A stretch of DNA of 64,000 nucleotides from Aeromonas salmonicida subsp. salmonicida (GTDB lineage Bacteria > Pseudomonadota > Gammaproteobacteria > Enterobacterales > Aeromonadaceae), in NCBI RefSeq assembly GCF_001643305.1, contig NZ_LSGW01000102.1, positions 1 through 64,000 on the forward strand, given 5' to 3'. The notes beneath the pieces were generated by a model that did no database searches, had not been told where the DNA came from, and saw only the letters and a list, made by a program, of their open reading frames with translations. Each line of letters opens with the position of its first letter. Within the stretch, counting starts at the first letter, position 1. Below are positions 37,351 to 47,718 of this stretch, piece by piece. A program made the translations under genes and the position numbers.

Positions 37351-37374
37351 AAAACCCGGCTGGCGCCGGGTTTT
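37351..37374 (-). terminator. intrinsic terminator after hupA
   Basis: 10-bp arms (37351-37360, 37365-37374) around TGGC; minus-strand T-run, 7 bp after the hupA stop. Confidence 0.9.
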
Positions 37375-37380
37375 GCACGA

Positions 37381-37653
37381 TTACTTGACGGCGTCTTTCA
37401 GCGCCTTGCCTGCCACAAAGGACGGCACATTCGCGGCTGCAATCTGGATTTCTTTACCAGTCTGCGGGTTACGGCCAGTACGGCCAGCGCGATGGTTCAC
37501 CTTGAAGGTACCAAAACCCACCAACTGCACGGCATCGCCTTCTTTCAGGCTCTGGGTAATACCATTGATGATCTCTTCCAGAGCCACTTTGGCCTGAGCT
37601 TTGCTCAGATCTGCTTTGGCTGCAATTGCATCGACAAGTTGAGCTTTGTTCAT
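37381..37653 (-). CDS. hupA: DNA-binding protein HU-alpha
   Basis: A 90-residue histone-like protein. [20 protein letters not shown] start; [20 protein letters not shown] and [16 protein letters not shown] form the DNA-bending arm with the intercalating Pro. Closest to E. coli HupA. Start at 37653 after AAGGA. Dimer with HupB, compacting the nucleoid. Confidence 0.97.
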   Translation of the reverse strand: MNKAQLVDAIAAKADLSKAQAKVALEEIINGITQSLKEGDAVQLVGFGTFKVNHRAGRTGRNPQTGKEIQIAAANVPSFVAGKALKDAVK

Positions 37654-37972
37654 AACATTTCCTTTATGATCGGGCATTTAGCACCAAGCCACTCTATTCA
37701 AAAAAAAACACTCAGGCAAAGGCTTTATCAGCCAGATTGGCTTGAATGCTGGGGTTTTCATCAAGATCTGCGGAAATAGTCACATATCTCGCCACTTCGT
37801 TATCGTGAGCGACAGGAAGGGGAGAACAAATGATGACGTCTTGTAGCCAAAACACCACCTGACGTAACAATATCCCCATACACCTATTGACGGTCAACCG
37901 GATTTTCCCTAGTTATAGGGAGTGTCGTCACTGTAGCGATAGCACTCCATGCCTATGCCCCACGGAGGGATT
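37654..37972. other. divergent region between hupA and rsd
   Basis: 319 bp without a gene. It holds the two upstream control regions; a poly-A run is near 37700. The one clear element is the candidate rsd promoter at 37887-37915. Confidence 0.45.
37887..37915 (+). promoter_or_regulatory. candidate rsd promoter
   Basis: TTGACG (37887-37892) and TAGTTA (37910-37915) with a 17-bp spacer, about 58 bp upstream of the rsd ATG. Prediction by consensus only. Confidence 0.45.
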
Positions 37973-38455
37973 ATGTTAACTGAACTGGAAAAAACAAAGC
38001 GCGCATTGGCAGGAAAACACCGTGCTATCGATGACTGGCTGGATGCCAGGCAGGCACTGCTGGTCGAATACATGCGGCTCGCCGGGCTGACCCCCGCACG
38101 CAACAAACAACGCTCACTGCCCAGTCCATCCGAGCTGCAGCGCTTTTGTGATCAGCTGGTCGACTACGTCAGCGCCGGTCACTTCGAGATCTACAACCAT
38201 GTGGTCGCCGCCTTTGAACAGGCCAGCGGTGACAAGCTGGAACTGGCCAAGCGCATCTATCCCCACATTCGGGAATGCACTGAATTCGCACTGGAATTCA
38301 ACGACAAGTACAGCAACGCAGACGAAGCTCAAATGTTGCTGCTGGATGAGGATTTGAATCAGTTGGGGCCGGTGCTGGAGGATCGCTTCAAACAGGAAGA
38401 TCGGCTGGTCAAGGCACTGCAAGTGGTAGAGTCACTCAGCGCCCAACGGGTTTGA
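37973..38455 (+). CDS. rsd: regulator of sigma D (Rsd)
   Basis: A 160-residue all-helical protein of the Rsd/AlgQ family. Typical: DDWLDARQALLVEYMRLAGL, CDQLVDYVSAGHFEIYNHV and LDEDLNQLGPVLEDRF. It binds sigma-70 and shifts RNA polymerase use in stationary phase. Start at 37973 after CGGAGGG. Its place near hupA matches the E. coli neighbourhood. Confidence 0.93.
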   Translation: MLTELEKTKRALAGKHRAIDDWLDARQALLVEYMRLAGLTPARNKQRSLPSPSELQRFCDQLVDYVSAGHFEIYNHVVAAFEQASGDKLELAKRIYPHIRECTEFALEFNDKYSNADEAQMLLLDEDLNQLGPVLEDRFKQEDRLVKALQVVESLSAQRV

Positions 38456-38557
38456 TATCCAATTTCGGAGCCAGTTCAAGATCCTGATGCGCAAGGTGCA
38501 TTACACTCTATGTCATGACCTTATAGCGCTAATCCCTATTGCTGACAGGAGATGATA

Positions 38558-38938
38558 ATGTCCGAGCGTCGCCGTTTCTCACGGATCCTCTACTTGACCA
38601 TGGCCGACCTCGTCCAGGGAGATAAAACATGGCGGACCCAATTGGTCGATGTCTCTCTGCAAGGGGCGCTTCTGATCCGGCCCGATGACTGGGAGAGCCG
38701 TGATAACAAAGAGTATGAACTCGGCTTTGTCCTGAGCGGCAGTGACATCGAGATCAAGATGCAGGTGGAGCTGACCCATGAAGCCAGCAAGAAACTGGGG
38801 TTCTACTGCCACCATATCGATATCGACAGTGCGACCCACCTCAAGCGGATGATAGAGCTCAATGTCGGCGACGAGGACTTGCTCCACCGTGAACTGGAGC
38901 AACTGCTGGATGAGCACCTGGAACATCCTCACCCCTGA
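38558..38938 (+). CDS. PilZ-domain protein
   Basis: 126 residues, one PilZ domain. The c-di-GMP signature is visible: RRRFSRI (RxxxR, about residues 4-9) and DVSLQGALL (D/NxSxxG). A single small PilZ module with a short acidic C-terminal helix; likely a c-di-GMP adaptor. The third-codon ATG (38558) is 6 bp from AGGAG, the first has none, so the shorter start is used. Confidence 0.9.
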   Translation: MSERRRFSRILYLTMADLVQGDKTWRTQLVDVSLQGALLIRPDDWESRDNKEYELGFVLSGSDIEIKMQVELTHEASKKLGFYCHHIDIDSATHLKRMIELNVGDEDLLHRELEQLLDEHLEHPHP

Positions 38939-38954
38939 ATACCAGTCCAGAACC

Positions 38955-38990
38955 AATAAAAAGGAGCGCCGGTTTGCGCTCCTTTTTATT
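38955..38990. terminator. bidirectional intrinsic terminator
   Basis: 15-bp arms (38955-38969, 38976-38990) between the PilZ and radA genes. Confidence 0.92.
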
Positions 38991-39030
38991 GCTGAATCTT
39001 CACACTGTGCAAACAACGCTGGATGTGGGG

Positions 39031-40395
39031 TTACAACGCCTCAAGCGCATCTGCCAGCTTCTTCACCGGTACCACTTCCATCCCCTCGATAGGGTGCTTG
39101 GGTGCATTGGCATAGGGCACTATGGCACGGCGGAAACCATGTTTGGCCGCTTCCTGCAACCGCTCCTGACCGGACGGCACTGGCCGGATCTCACCGGACA
39201 GACCCACTTCGCCAAAGACCACCAGATCCTTGGGCAAGGCCTGGTCGCGAAAGCTGGAGACCATGGCCAACAAGAGAGCCAGATCGGCACTGGTCTCTTC
39301 AACCTTGACGCCCCCCACTACGTTGATGAAGACATCCTGATCCGCCATCTGCAGCCCGCCGTGACGGTGCAGCACGGCCAGCAGCATGGCGAGCCGGTTG
39401 TGATCCATCCCTACCGCCACCCGACGCGGATTGGAGAGCTGGGAGTAATCCACCAGCGCCTGCAGCTCGACCAAAAGTGGCCGGGTGCCCTCCCAGATCA
39501 CCATGACGATGGAGCCAGGCGCCTGCTCTTCACCCCGGCTGAGGAAGATGGCTGAGGGATTGCTCACCTCACGCATGCCCTGCCCCGTCATGGCGAACAC
39601 GCCGAGTTCGTTGACGGCACCGAAGCGGTTCTTGTGGGAGCGCAGGGTGCGAAAACGCGAGTCATTGGCACCATCCAGCAGCACTGAGCAGTCGACACAG
39701 TGCTCCAGCACCTTGGGGCCCGCCAGGGTGCCGTCCTTGGTGACGTGGCCCACCATGAAGATCGCGACGTGATTCTGCTTGGCATAACGGGTCAACAGGG
39801 CCGCGGCCTCCCGCACCTGGGAGACGGAGCCGGGGGATGACTGCACATCCGCCACATGCATCACCTGGATGGAGTCGATGACCATGATCTGCGGCTGCTC
39901 CTGCTGAGCTATGATGCAGATCTGCTCGACACTGGTCTCCGACAGCATCCGCAGCTTGTCAGTGGGCAACCCCAGCCGGCCGGCGCGCATCGCCACCTGC
40001 TGCAACGACTCTTCCCCCGTGACATAGAGGGTCTTCATCCGCTCGGCCAGGCCACACATGGTCTGCAGCAGCAGAGTGGACTTGCCCGCCCCCGGATTCC
40101 CGCCGATAAGAATGGCAGAACCCGGCACCACACCGCCGCCGAGCACCCGATCCAGCTCCTTGAAACCGGAGGAGAAACGGGGGATCTCTGTGGTGGCGAT
40201 CTCCGCCAGCGTCTGTACCTGACTGCCGATGGCGCCAGCGTAGCCGGTATAGCGGGCGTTCTTGCCTGGCGTCACCGACCCCAGACGAACCTCGGTAATG
40301 GTGTTCCACTCCTTGCATTCACCACACTGGCCTTGCCAGCGTGTGAAGTCGGCACCACATTCGGTACAAACATAGGCAGTTTTATTTTTGGCCAT
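39031..40395 (-). CDS. radA: DNA repair protein RadA
   Basis: 454 residues. C4 zinc finger CTECGADFTRWQGQCGEC (10-27), Walker A GGNPGAGKSTLL, the RadA-specific KNRFG motif (SHKNRFGAVNELG) and a C-terminal Lon-like domain. RadA drives branch migration in recombination. Divergent from the double-PilZ gene across 100 bp, an order I remember from Vibrio. Confidence 0.96.
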   Translation of the reverse strand: MAKNKTAYVCTECGADFTRWQGQCGECKEWNTITEVRLGSVTPGKNARYTGYAGAIGSQVQTLAEIATTEIPRFSSGFKELDRVLGGGVVPGSAILIGGNPGAGKSTLLLQTMCGLAERMKTLYVTGEESLQQVAMRAGRLGLPTDKLRMLSETSVEQICIIAQQEQPQIMVIDSIQVMHVADVQSSPGSVSQVREAAALLTRYAKQNHVAIFMVGHVTKDGTLAGPKVLEHCVDCSVLLDGANDSRFRTLRSHKNRFGAVNELGVFAMTGQGMREVSNPSAIFLSRGEEQAPGSIVMVIWEGTRPLLVELQALVDYSQLSNPRRVAVGMDHNRLAMLLAVLHRHGGLQMADQDVFINVVGGVKVEETSADLALLLAMVSSFRDQALPKDLVVFGEVGLSGEIRPVPSGQERLQEAAKHGFRRAIVPYANAPKHPIEGMEVVPVKKLADALEAL

Positions 40396-40495
40396 GGATA
40401 ACTCGGGGACAGGATGAATTCCTGCTTGATATACTTGTTTGCGACCGACAGATCAAACCCAGAATCGGAAAAATGACTTTCCGTGGCAGGAACAC

Positions 40496-42874
40496 ATGGA
40501 TTCAGAACAACAACAACACTTGATCGAACAGCTCATTCCTCTGCTCAGAGAAAAAGATTTCGATGACATCTTCAACCGCCTGACTCAAGGTGAAAACAGC
40601 AACAGCCGTTTTCTGATCAAGATGGAGATCAAGCGCAGATGTACTCCCTGCCGGCGGATCATCGACATGCGTGACGAGCTGGGAGAGGAGTGCCTGGTTC
40701 ATGAATTTGAAGGGGTCACCCACTTCATGCCTGCCGAGGCCATAGGCTTGTTCCAGTCCCAATGCTATCTCTATCGCGATCTGTACACCCTCGGCGTGTA
40801 CGAGACGCTGCAATATTGGCAGAAGCACCACCAGCACAAGAGCGACAATCAGTTGCAGCCGCCCACCAGCCCCTTTCGACAATTCGACGTCAATGCCATT
40901 CCCTTCGCCAGCTACTATGGTCGACGTCAGGAGCGAATGCACTTCAGCTCTCCCGTGGTGATCAAGTTTGCCGATGGAGAAAAGCTGTTTGCCAAAAGCT
41001 CGGATCTCTCCATCGGCGGCATTCGCGTCTCGGTCTCCTATCTGCCCAATTACCAGACCGGGGCCCAGGTCGAAGTCTTCTTTACCGGCCTGGAACGGGA
41101 CCATCCCAACCCAGTCCTGCACCAACCGGTCAGCTACCAGATCCTGGGAGAAGAAAGCAAGGAGGGGAAATATTGGCTGAGGCTGGTCAAGACAGGTGAG
41201 CACCCGGGTTTTGATACCTTCCTCACGGAATTTATCGAGAACAACAAGAGCCGCTATCGGGTCAGTGTCGACTACCTGCTGTCGGCCGCCATCATCAAGG
41301 GCTACGAGCAGTTCTACCTGCCTCGCATGACCGGCATGCCGCTTTTCTTCGGCTCGGGAGACAGCCCCAGCCTCGAGATTGCCCTTCGTACCGAGAATAA
41401 CCAGCACATTCTCGAATACTGGCGCGATGCCAAGAACCGCGACATGCTCGCCAGCCTCTTTTCGGCAGCCCGTATGCAATCCCTGCTGCCCGCAGCGGGT
41501 ACCTTGCGTGAGACCCTGATCTACTGCTTCACCCACTCGGTTCGCAGCCACCTCTATTTTTTCTCCGCCACCCTGGAAGAGTTGCAGCAGAGCGGCCTGA
41601 CCTCACTGTTTTTCCAGGTTGGTGCTCGTCGGCCCAGCTGGCGCGTCTATAAATTCAGCCTCGAACGCTGCGCGCTGCACGAGGCCGACCTCGCCAGCCA
41701 GCAGAACCAGGAGAGCCTGCAGTTGCAGGACATGCTGCTGCAAGAACGGCTCAAGCAGATAAGCCATGTCGGCTTGCTGCAGGAGATTGGCCTTGAAAAC
41801 CAGCGGGAAGAGTTTCAATACGATGCCACCTTGCAGCACAACGCCAACGAGTTGCAGCGCTTCGGCCACGATACCGGGGCGGCCCCCTTTGAAATCGAGA
41901 CGCTGCACTATGTTCAACTGCGCAAAGAAGCACGCTACATCCACAAGACGGCCGTTGCCATCAAGCACAATGGCAAGGCTTGGCTGGGCTGGACCCGCGA
42001 CATCTCGGCCCACGGCATGCAGATAGAGCTGGAAGAGGCGATCGATGGCGCGAAAGACGACATAGTCACCATCGCCTTGCCCCGTTTGCAGGAGCTCTCC
42101 AAGAGCATGGACTTGCAACACCTCTCCTATCGGCTGGTCAGCATCAACCAGACACGGACTGTGCTGCATCTCTGCATCGAGGGGGACCCGGAGCGCCATA
42201 CCGGCCGCCAGTTCTTCAGCCTGCTGATTGAAAGCAACCAGAACAAACTCAAGGCGGCGCAGGAACAGCGCCGTTATCGCGGCATGGCCAGGGCGCTGCG
42301 CAACATCTACACCCACCATGTCTTCAGTACCCCTGTGTACATCAACAAGCTGAAGGGAGCCCCGAGACCGGCCTCCATCGGCCATGCCCCTCATACACGC
42401 AGCCTGTCACGTCTGCTGCGGGCCTATGCCGAGCGCAGCGATCAAGACAACCTCTATCCCCTGTTCCAGGGAGACCTGCTCAAACAACTGGTCATGAACC
42501 CGCTGCGCGCTATCGAGCGGGAGGACAAGCCCCAGGAGGAAGAGGTCTACATCGCCAGCCTGCATACGCCAGCCGGCCTGCCCGTGTTTACCAGCCGACT
42601 GGCCAGCAGCTTTCAGAGCCTGGCGGAAAAACGCAGCTTCATCGAACAGGCCTTGCGCCAGGGGGACTTCTACTCTGTGCTGGTCGGCATCTCCCGCACC
42701 GGGCGACCCGACACCAACTTTATCGCCAACGAGCTGGACTACATCGCCAAGTTCGCCATTCACAAGGCCAAAAAGCTGGAAGAGGAGCTGTGGAGCGTGG
42801 TGGGCGTGGGTGAGTTGACCGATACCAGTCAGGCCACCCTGTTCCGGCTCGGCATCACTTCGCCGCAACACTGA
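40496..42874 (+). CDS. large protein with two PilZ domains (PlzC-like)
   Basis: 792 residues. First PilZ module about residues 160-260 (RRQERMHFSSPVVIK, then SSDLSIGGIRVSV); a second at about 475-560 (RKEARYIHKTAV, then TRDISAHGMQIEL). Both keep the R and D/NxSxxG elements for c-di-GMP. A helical linker sits between; the long C-terminal part is unrecognised. Position beside radA and serB is as in Vibrio PlzC. Start at 40496 after CAGGAA. Likely cytoplasmic c-di-GMP effector. Confidence 0.85.
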   Translation: MDSEQQQHLIEQLIPLLREKDFDDIFNRLTQGENSNSRFLIKMEIKRRCTPCRRIIDMRDELGEECLVHEFEGVTHFMPAEAIGLFQSQCYLYRDLYTLGVYETLQYWQKHHQHKSDNQLQPPTSPFRQFDVNAIPFASYYGRRQERMHFSSPVVIKFADGEKLFAKSSDLSIGGIRVSVSYLPNYQTGAQVEVFFTGLERDHPNPVLHQPVSYQILGEESKEGKYWLRLVKTGEHPGFDTFLTEFIENNKSRYRVSVDYLLSAAIIKGYEQFYLPRMTGMPLFFGSGDSPSLEIALRTENNQHILEYWRDAKNRDMLASLFSAARMQSLLPAAGTLRETLIYCFTHSVRSHLYFFSATLEELQQSGLTSLFFQVGARRPSWRVYKFSLERCALHEADLASQQNQESLQLQDMLLQERLKQISHVGLLQEIGLENQREEFQYDATLQHNANELQRFGHDTGAAPFEIETLHYVQLRKEARYIHKTAVAIKHNGKAWLGWTRDISAHGMQIELEEAIDGAKDDIVTIALPRLQELSKSMDLQHLSYRLVSINQTRTVLHLCIEGDPERHTGRQFFSLLIESNQNKLKAAQEQRRYRGMARALRNIYTHHVFSTPVYINKLKGAPRPASIGHAPHTRSLSRLLRAYAERSDQDNLYPLFQGDLLKQLVMNPLRAIEREDKPQEEEVYIASLHTPAGLPVFTSRLASSFQSLAEKRSFIEQALRQGDFYSVLVGISRTGRPDTNFIANELDYIAKFAIHKAKKLEEELWSVVGVGELTDTSQATLFRLGITSPQH

Positions 42875-42887
42875 GCCCGCCTGAACG

Positions 42888-42914
42888 AAACAGGGCGCAA
42901 CATGCGCCCTGTTT
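42888..42914. terminator. bidirectional intrinsic terminator
   Basis: 12-bp arms (42888-42899, 42903-42914) around ACA with T-run, between convergent genes. Confidence 0.88.
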
Positions 42915-42920
42915 TTATTG

Positions 42921-43826
42921 TCATGCCGCCTGCGGGTTGAGCAGCCATGCGAGGATCTGCGGGAAGTGATCCTCCTGCGCCTGCGGCGCAGTCAGCATAT
43001 TGATGTGATCGTAATCGAGCCGGTTGCCGTTATCCTTGCCAAGCCGGGTGTGGCGCGCAGCTGACCCCATCTCGACAGTGAAACGACGCACATCGGTCGG
43101 GTGACCCAGCACCTTGTCAGCCTTGGCCGAAATCATCCAGAGCGGCGGCCAGTTGACCCACGCCGCGGCTTCGTCATAGGCAAAGCCGTCAAACGGGTCC
43201 TGCCAGGGACCACATTTGACCCAGGGAATCGTCTCCTGCAAATAGCGCAGCGGCTCGTCATCCGCCCCCATCTTCAGACGGCGGGCCGCCAGAAAACCGG
43301 TGCGACGTGCCAGCCAGGGCGCCAGTCGATTCCAGATGAGATCCACCTTCAACCAGCGCTCGGGGTTTTGTACCGATACCCCGCGCTTGGTGCCAAAAAA
43401 CACCAGGCTGGCGATCTGCTCGATCAGCTCAGGAAAACGCACCAGAGTCGAGGCCATGATGACGCCACCCCAGGAGTGGGCCATCCAGTGCAGCTTGAAA
43501 CCGCTGTGACGCGCCGCAATCCAGCGGTGCAAAGCGGGCAGATCCTCGGTGATCAACTCATGCTGGCCATGCTCCGACTGCTCGGCGATGGCCGGAGTGC
43601 TCAAGCCCCGCCCCCGCAGATCGGCCACATAGACCTGATAACCGTGGCGTGCCAGAAAGCAGGCCAGTCCCTTGCCCGATTCGGTGTAGAAGATGCGGCC
43701 ATTCTCGATGGCGCCGTGCACCATCAGGATCGGCTCGCCATGTACCGCCACCCGCGGCTGTATATGGCGCACATGCAGTTGATGTGCGCCACAGGGGATA
43801 AACAGGGATTGCTGTAACAGTTCCAT
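42921..43826 (-). CDS. alpha/beta-hydrolase
   Basis: 301 residues with the alpha/beta-hydrolase fold: PILMVHGAIENGRIFY (oxyanion region), nucleophile elbow AHSWGGV (Ser), Asp in ISAKADKVLG and His in DYDHINML. No signal peptide. The specific substrate (ester, lactone or lipid) cannot be said. It is 54 bp upstream of serB's stop on the same strand, after it. Confidence 0.88.
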   Translation of the reverse strand: MELLQQSLFIPCGAHQLHVRHIQPRVAVHGEPILMVHGAIENGRIFYTESGKGLACFLARHGYQVYVADLRGRGLSTPAIAEQSEHGQHELITEDLPALHRWIAARHSGFKLHWMAHSWGGVIMASTLVRFPELIEQIASLVFFGTKRGVSVQNPERWLKVDLIWNRLAPWLARRTGFLAARRLKMGADDEPLRYLQETIPWVKCGPWQDPFDGFAYDEAAAWVNWPPLWMISAKADKVLGHPTDVRRFTVEMGSAARHTRLGKDNGNRLDYDHINMLTAPQAQEDHFPQILAWLLNPQAA

Positions 43827-43880
43827 CTCGATGTGACGTCCTCCGTGACGTGGGGTCAGTTGTTCGCGGCTAATCAGGGA

Positions 43881-44891
43881 TCAGTTGCGATCCCAGCGGC
43901 GATCGCGACAGGCAAGAGCCCCCAGCAGGCAGATCACCCCTTCCAGGTCATGATGGTTTAGGGTGGCCGCAGCCTGGGCCCGCACCAGCGGTTTGGCGTG
44001 AATGGCGATACCGAGTCCGGCCACCCCCATCATTTTCAGATCATTTGCGCCATCGCCAATGGCCACTGTCTGGGCAGGACGAATACCGAACGCTGTCGCC
44101 AGCTGTTGCAGCACGTCTGCCTTGACGCTGGCATCGACGATGCGCCCGCTCACCTGGCCGGTCAGCTGTGCCCCCTCGACTGCCAACTCGTTGGCGAAGA
44201 TGGCATCCAGCCCCAGCGCCTGCTGCAACTCACCAGCGAAACGGGTGAAACCGCCCGAGGCGATCGCCACCCTCCAACCGGCCTGCTTGAGGGTATCGAC
44301 CATCAGCTGCAGCCCTGGCATCCAGGGCATCTGGGCCGCCACCTCATCGAGAATGGTCACTGGTGCGCCCGCCAACAGGGCGACCCGATTACGCAAACTG
44401 TCGGAAAACTCCAGCTTGCCCTGCATGGCGGCGGCCGTCACGGCGGCAACCTGGTCTCCCACGCCTGCCAGACGGGCAATCTCGTCGATGCACTCGATCT
44501 GGATGGCGGTAGAGTCCATGTCCATTACCAGCAAGCCGGGCTCGTTCAGGGTAGGCAGCGCGGACAGATGGCAGATGTCAATGTCCCACTCCTCGGCCTT
44601 GAGCAACTGCACCAGCTCGGGGGAGAACCTGTCCGTGCCCAGCAACAGCAAGGGCACCCCGGCTGGTGTACTCGGCGGATAGAGCTGCGCCTGAATATCC
44701 TGCGCCGCCAGCAGCTCGGCCAGACGCGCCAGATGCCGGGCGGCAAGAGGCTTGCCAAACAGCACCAGCCAGGCGCCGTCCAGCGGCTGGGCAACGGGCA
44801 GCAAGGCTTGTGGCGTCAGCTGCCACCAGGGGGCGCTGTGCAGGCACTCTGGCCACTCGGACAAGGCAGCGGGTAATTGGGACAACAGCAT
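43881..44891 (-). CDS. serB: phosphoserine phosphatase
   Basis: A 336-residue HAD phosphatase for the last step of serine synthesis. DMDST (catalytic Asp pair), SGGFTRFAGEL (motif II), GDGANDLKMM (motif IV). The N-terminal ACT-like extension is as in E. coli SerB. ATG at 44891 rather than 44918, which has no binding site. Divergent from ytjB (smp), as in E. coli. Confidence 0.96.
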   Translation of the reverse strand: MLLSQLPAALSEWPECLHSAPWWQLTPQALLPVAQPLDGAWLVLFGKPLAARHLARLAELLAAQDIQAQLYPPSTPAGVPLLLLGTDRFSPELVQLLKAEEWDIDICHLSALPTLNEPGLLVMDMDSTAIQIECIDEIARLAGVGDQVAAVTAAAMQGKLEFSDSLRNRVALLAGAPVTILDEVAAQMPWMPGLQLMVDTLKQAGWRVAIASGGFTRFAGELQQALGLDAIFANELAVEGAQLTGQVSGRIVDASVKADVLQQLATAFGIRPAQTVAIGDGANDLKMMGVAGLGIAIHAKPLVRAQAAATLNHHDLEGVICLLGALACRDRRWDRN

Positions 44892-45010
44892 AGAGATAGA
44901 GCCTTCCTTGGTGATCATGGGGTTACAAAACTGGCCCAGAGTAGCGTATTGCTTTTTGTACAGGCAAGCGCCAAGATCCCGCCACCGCTTGTCATCAGGA
45001 GGCTCAACGC

Positions 45011-45628
45011 TTGCGTCATCTTCCCATCAAACGCGTTCTCAGCCTGGGCGCCGGTATACTGCTCGGCCTCTGGGTGCTCGGTGTGCTCATCCACATGCAG
45101 AGCGAGAGCCAGGCATCGCTGCACAGCGAGGCGCGCAACCGGGCGCAGGCACTGGTCGCCTATGCTGCCCGCGACATGAAACGCTGGATCAAGGAGGACA
45201 AAAACAGCGAGCTGGAACGGCTGGCCCAGGATCTGGCCGCCGAGCCCGAGATCCTCGATGCCACCCTCTATGATGCCCGTGGCATTCCCCTCGCCCAATC
45301 GGATCAGGCCGTGCCACTGGACAGCCTGCTCCCCATCGGCGGTGACAACAAGTCGCTGCCTGAGCAGGGCAAGGGACGCATCCAGTTTGTGCAGGAGATA
45401 GTTGATGAGGAACAGACGCTGGGTTACCTGCGCATCACGCTGGAAGAGCATCAATTACTGGCGGAGAAGGACACCCGGCTCAAGGTGATTCAGGAAAAAC
45501 AGCGGCTGATGCTGCTGGTGGCGCTGCTGGCCGGTCTGCTTATCTCCTATGGTGTACGCCGCAACTACATGCGGGTGCGCAAACACAAGAAGAAGAGTCC
45601 GCCCTCATCGGATACGCCGGCAAGCTGA
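45011..45628 (+). CDS. ytjB: YtjB/Smp-family (AhpA-like) membrane protein
   Basis: 205 residues: N-terminal helix (VLSLGAGILLGLWVLGVLIH), periplasmic domain, second helix (LMLLVALLAGLLISYGV) and a basic tail. This is the Smp/YtjB architecture, and its divergent position to serB agrees. The start is TTG at 45011, with AGGAGG 8 bp upstream; no ATG fits. Function unknown. Confidence 0.85.
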   Translation: MRHLPIKRVLSLGAGILLGLWVLGVLIHMQSESQASLHSEARNRAQALVAYAARDMKRWIKEDKNSELERLAQDLAAEPEILDATLYDARGIPLAQSDQAVPLDSLLPIGGDNKSLPEQGKGRIQFVQEIVDEEQTLGYLRITLEEHQLLAEKDTRLKVIQEKQRLMLLVALLAGLLISYGVRRNYMRVRKHKKKSPPSSDTPAS

Positions 45629-45655
45629 ACCGGCAACAGGACAGTCGACTCATAA

Positions 45656-45683
45656 AAAACGGCGACCCGAGGGTCGCCGTTTT
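45656..45683. terminator. bidirectional intrinsic terminator
   Basis: 13-bp arms (45656-45668, 45671-45683) with A/T ends; ends ytjB and the deo operon. Confidence 0.9.
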
Positions 45684-45701
45684 GCATGATGTGAATGGGG
45701 A

Positions 45702-46418
45702 TTACTTGTCGCCCAGCAGGACGGAGTCCAGCGCGATTTCGATCATGTCGTTGAAGGTCAGCTGACGCTCTTCGGAGGTGGTCTGCTCGCCGGTACGGAT
45801 ATGGTCGGAGACGGTGCAGATGGTCAATGCCTTGGCACCGTACTCTGCGGCCACGCCGTAGATACCGGCCGCTTCCATCTCGACACCCAGGATGCCGTAT
45901 TTTTCCATGACGTCGAACATGGAGGGATCCGGGGTATAGAACAGGTCGGCGGAGAAGATGTTACCCACACGCACCGGTACGCCCTTGTTCTTGGCGGCTT
46001 GCACTGCATTGGCGACCAGGTCGAAGTCGGCGATGGCAGCGAAGTCGTGATCCTTGAAGCGCAGACGGTTGACCTTGGAATCGGTGCAGGCACCCATGCC
46101 GATCACTACATCGCGCAGTTTCACGTCTTCACGCACGGCACCACAGGAACCCACGCGGATCAGGGTCTTCACACCGTAGTCGGTGATCAGCTCTTTGGCG
46201 TAGATGGAGCAGGACGGAATGCCCATGCCGTGGCCCATGACGGAGATGCGACGACCCTTGTAGGTGCCGGTAAAGCCGAGCATGCTGCGCACGTCACACA
46301 CCTGCTCGACGTTCTCCAGGAAGGTTTCGGCGATGTACTTGGCGCGCAGGGGGTCACCCGGCATCAGTACGGTATCAGCAAAGGCGCCATCTTTCGCATT
46401 GATATGAGGAGTTGCCAT
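45702..46418 (-). CDS. deoD: purine nucleoside phosphorylase, DeoD type
   Basis: A 238-residue hexameric phosphorylase that splits purine (deoxy)nucleosides. [23 protein letters not shown] start, [37 protein letters not shown] and the catalytic Asp in VSDHIRTGE. Last gene of deoC-deoA-deoB-deoD. Confidence 0.98.
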   Translation of the reverse strand: MATPHINAKDGAFADTVLMPGDPLRAKYIAETFLENVEQVCDVRSMLGFTGTYKGRRISVMGHGMGIPSCSIYAKELITDYGVKTLIRVGSCGAVREDVKLRDVVIGMGACTDSKVNRLRFKDHDFAAIADFDLVANAVQAAKNKGVPVRVGNIFSADLFYTPDPSMFDVMEKYGILGVEMEAAGIYGVAAEYGAKALTICTVSDHIRTGEQTTSEERQLTFNDMIEIALDSVLLGDK

Positions 46419-46495
46419 TCTCTTGATTCCTTCACACTAGGTTGAGTTTTATTGTCTTTATTGGTTGCCCGCCACCTGGGTGACGGGCGGGTAAA

Positions 46496-47704
46496 TTACA
46501 GGAAGCTGGTACCGTATTCCAATTTCGGCAAACCGTGGTAGGCCGCTATGCTCTGACCGATGTCGGCAAAGGTCTCTCGACGACCGACGGAACCCGCCTT
46601 GACCGGCTTGCCGAAGAACAGCACGGGGATGTATTCACGGGTGTGATCCGTGCCACCCCAAGTCGGATCGCAGCCGTGGTCGGCGGTCAGCACCACCACA
46701 TCGCCGTCCTGCAGTATCTCGAACAGCTCCGGCAGACGGGAGTCGAAGTACTCCAGCGCATCGGCGTAGCCCTTGACGTCACGACGGTGACCGTAGGAGG
46801 AGTCGAAGTCGACGAAGTTGGTGAAGACGATGGTGTTGTCACCGGCCGCTTTCACCTCTTCCAGAGTGCGATCCCACAGCTCGGTCAGACCCGTGCCCTT
46901 CACCTGCTTGGTGATACCCTTGTTGGCATAGATGTCGGCGATCTTGCCGATGGAGACCACCTGACCACCCGCTTCTTTCATGTAATCCAGCACTGTCGGC
47001 GCCGGCGGCAGCACGGAGTAGTCGTGACGGTTGCCGGTACGCTTGAAGTTGCCCTTGCCGCTGCCCACGAACGGACGCGCGATGACGCGCCCTATGTTGT
47101 AGGGCTCCAGCAGCTCGCGCACTATGTGGCACAGCTCATAGAGCTTCTCGAGGCCATAGGTCTCTTCGTGGCAGGCGATCTGGAACACGGAGTCGGCAGA
47201 GGTGTAGAGGATCGGCTTGCCGGTGCTCATGTGCTCTTCGCCAAGGTCATCCAGCACCTGGGTACCGGAAGCATGGCAGTTGCCGAGGTAACCCGACAGC
47301 CCAGCCTTCTCGACGATGGCGTCCAGCAGCTCCTGCGGGAAGCTGTTGTGGTGATCCTTGAAGTAGCCCCACTCGAACAGCACGGGCACACCTGCAATCT
47401 CCCAGTGGCCGGACGGTGTGTCCTTGCCGGAAGAGAGCTCCTGAGCGAAACCGTAGGCACCGACAACCTCGATATCCTTCTTCAACCCTGCCGGGAAGTA
47501 GCCGGAAGCGAGTTCGCCCGCGTGGCCCAGCCCCAGCTTGTTCAGGTTCGGCAGATTGAGGGCGCTACGGCCTTCAATGTCACCCGCCGCGCAGGCCTTG
47601 GCGATATGGCCAAGGGTATTGGCGCCCACATCTCCGAACTTGTCGGCATCGGCAGCAGCGCCAATACCGAAAGAGTCCATCATCAGAATAAAGGTACGTT
47701 TCAT
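46496..47704 (-). CDS. deoB: phosphopentomutase
   Basis: A 402-residue alkaline-phosphatase-superfamily enzyme that interconverts (deoxy)ribose 1- and 5-phosphate. N-terminal [13 protein letters not shown] holds the metal Asp; phosphate-acceptor Thr is in [10 protein letters not shown]; further metal ligands in [11 protein letters not shown] and [10 protein letters not shown]. In the deo operon between deoA and deoD. Confidence 0.98.
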   Translation of the reverse strand: MKRTFILMMDSFGIGAAADADKFGDVGANTLGHIAKACAAGDIEGRSALNLPNLNKLGLGHAGELASGYFPAGLKKDIEVVGAYGFAQELSSGKDTPSGHWEIAGVPVLFEWGYFKDHHNSFPQELLDAIVEKAGLSGYLGNCHASGTQVLDDLGEEHMSTGKPILYTSADSVFQIACHEETYGLEKLYELCHIVRELLEPYNIGRVIARPFVGSGKGNFKRTGNRHDYSVLPPAPTVLDYMKEAGGQVVSIGKIADIYANKGITKQVKGTGLTELWDRTLEEVKAAGDNTIVFTNFVDFDSSYGHRRDVKGYADALEYFDSRLPELFEILQDGDVVVLTADHGCDPTWGGTDHTREYIPVLFFGKPVKAGSVGRRETFADIGQSIAAYHGLPKLEYGTSFL

Positions 47705-47718
47705 GGGTTTTCCCCTTG

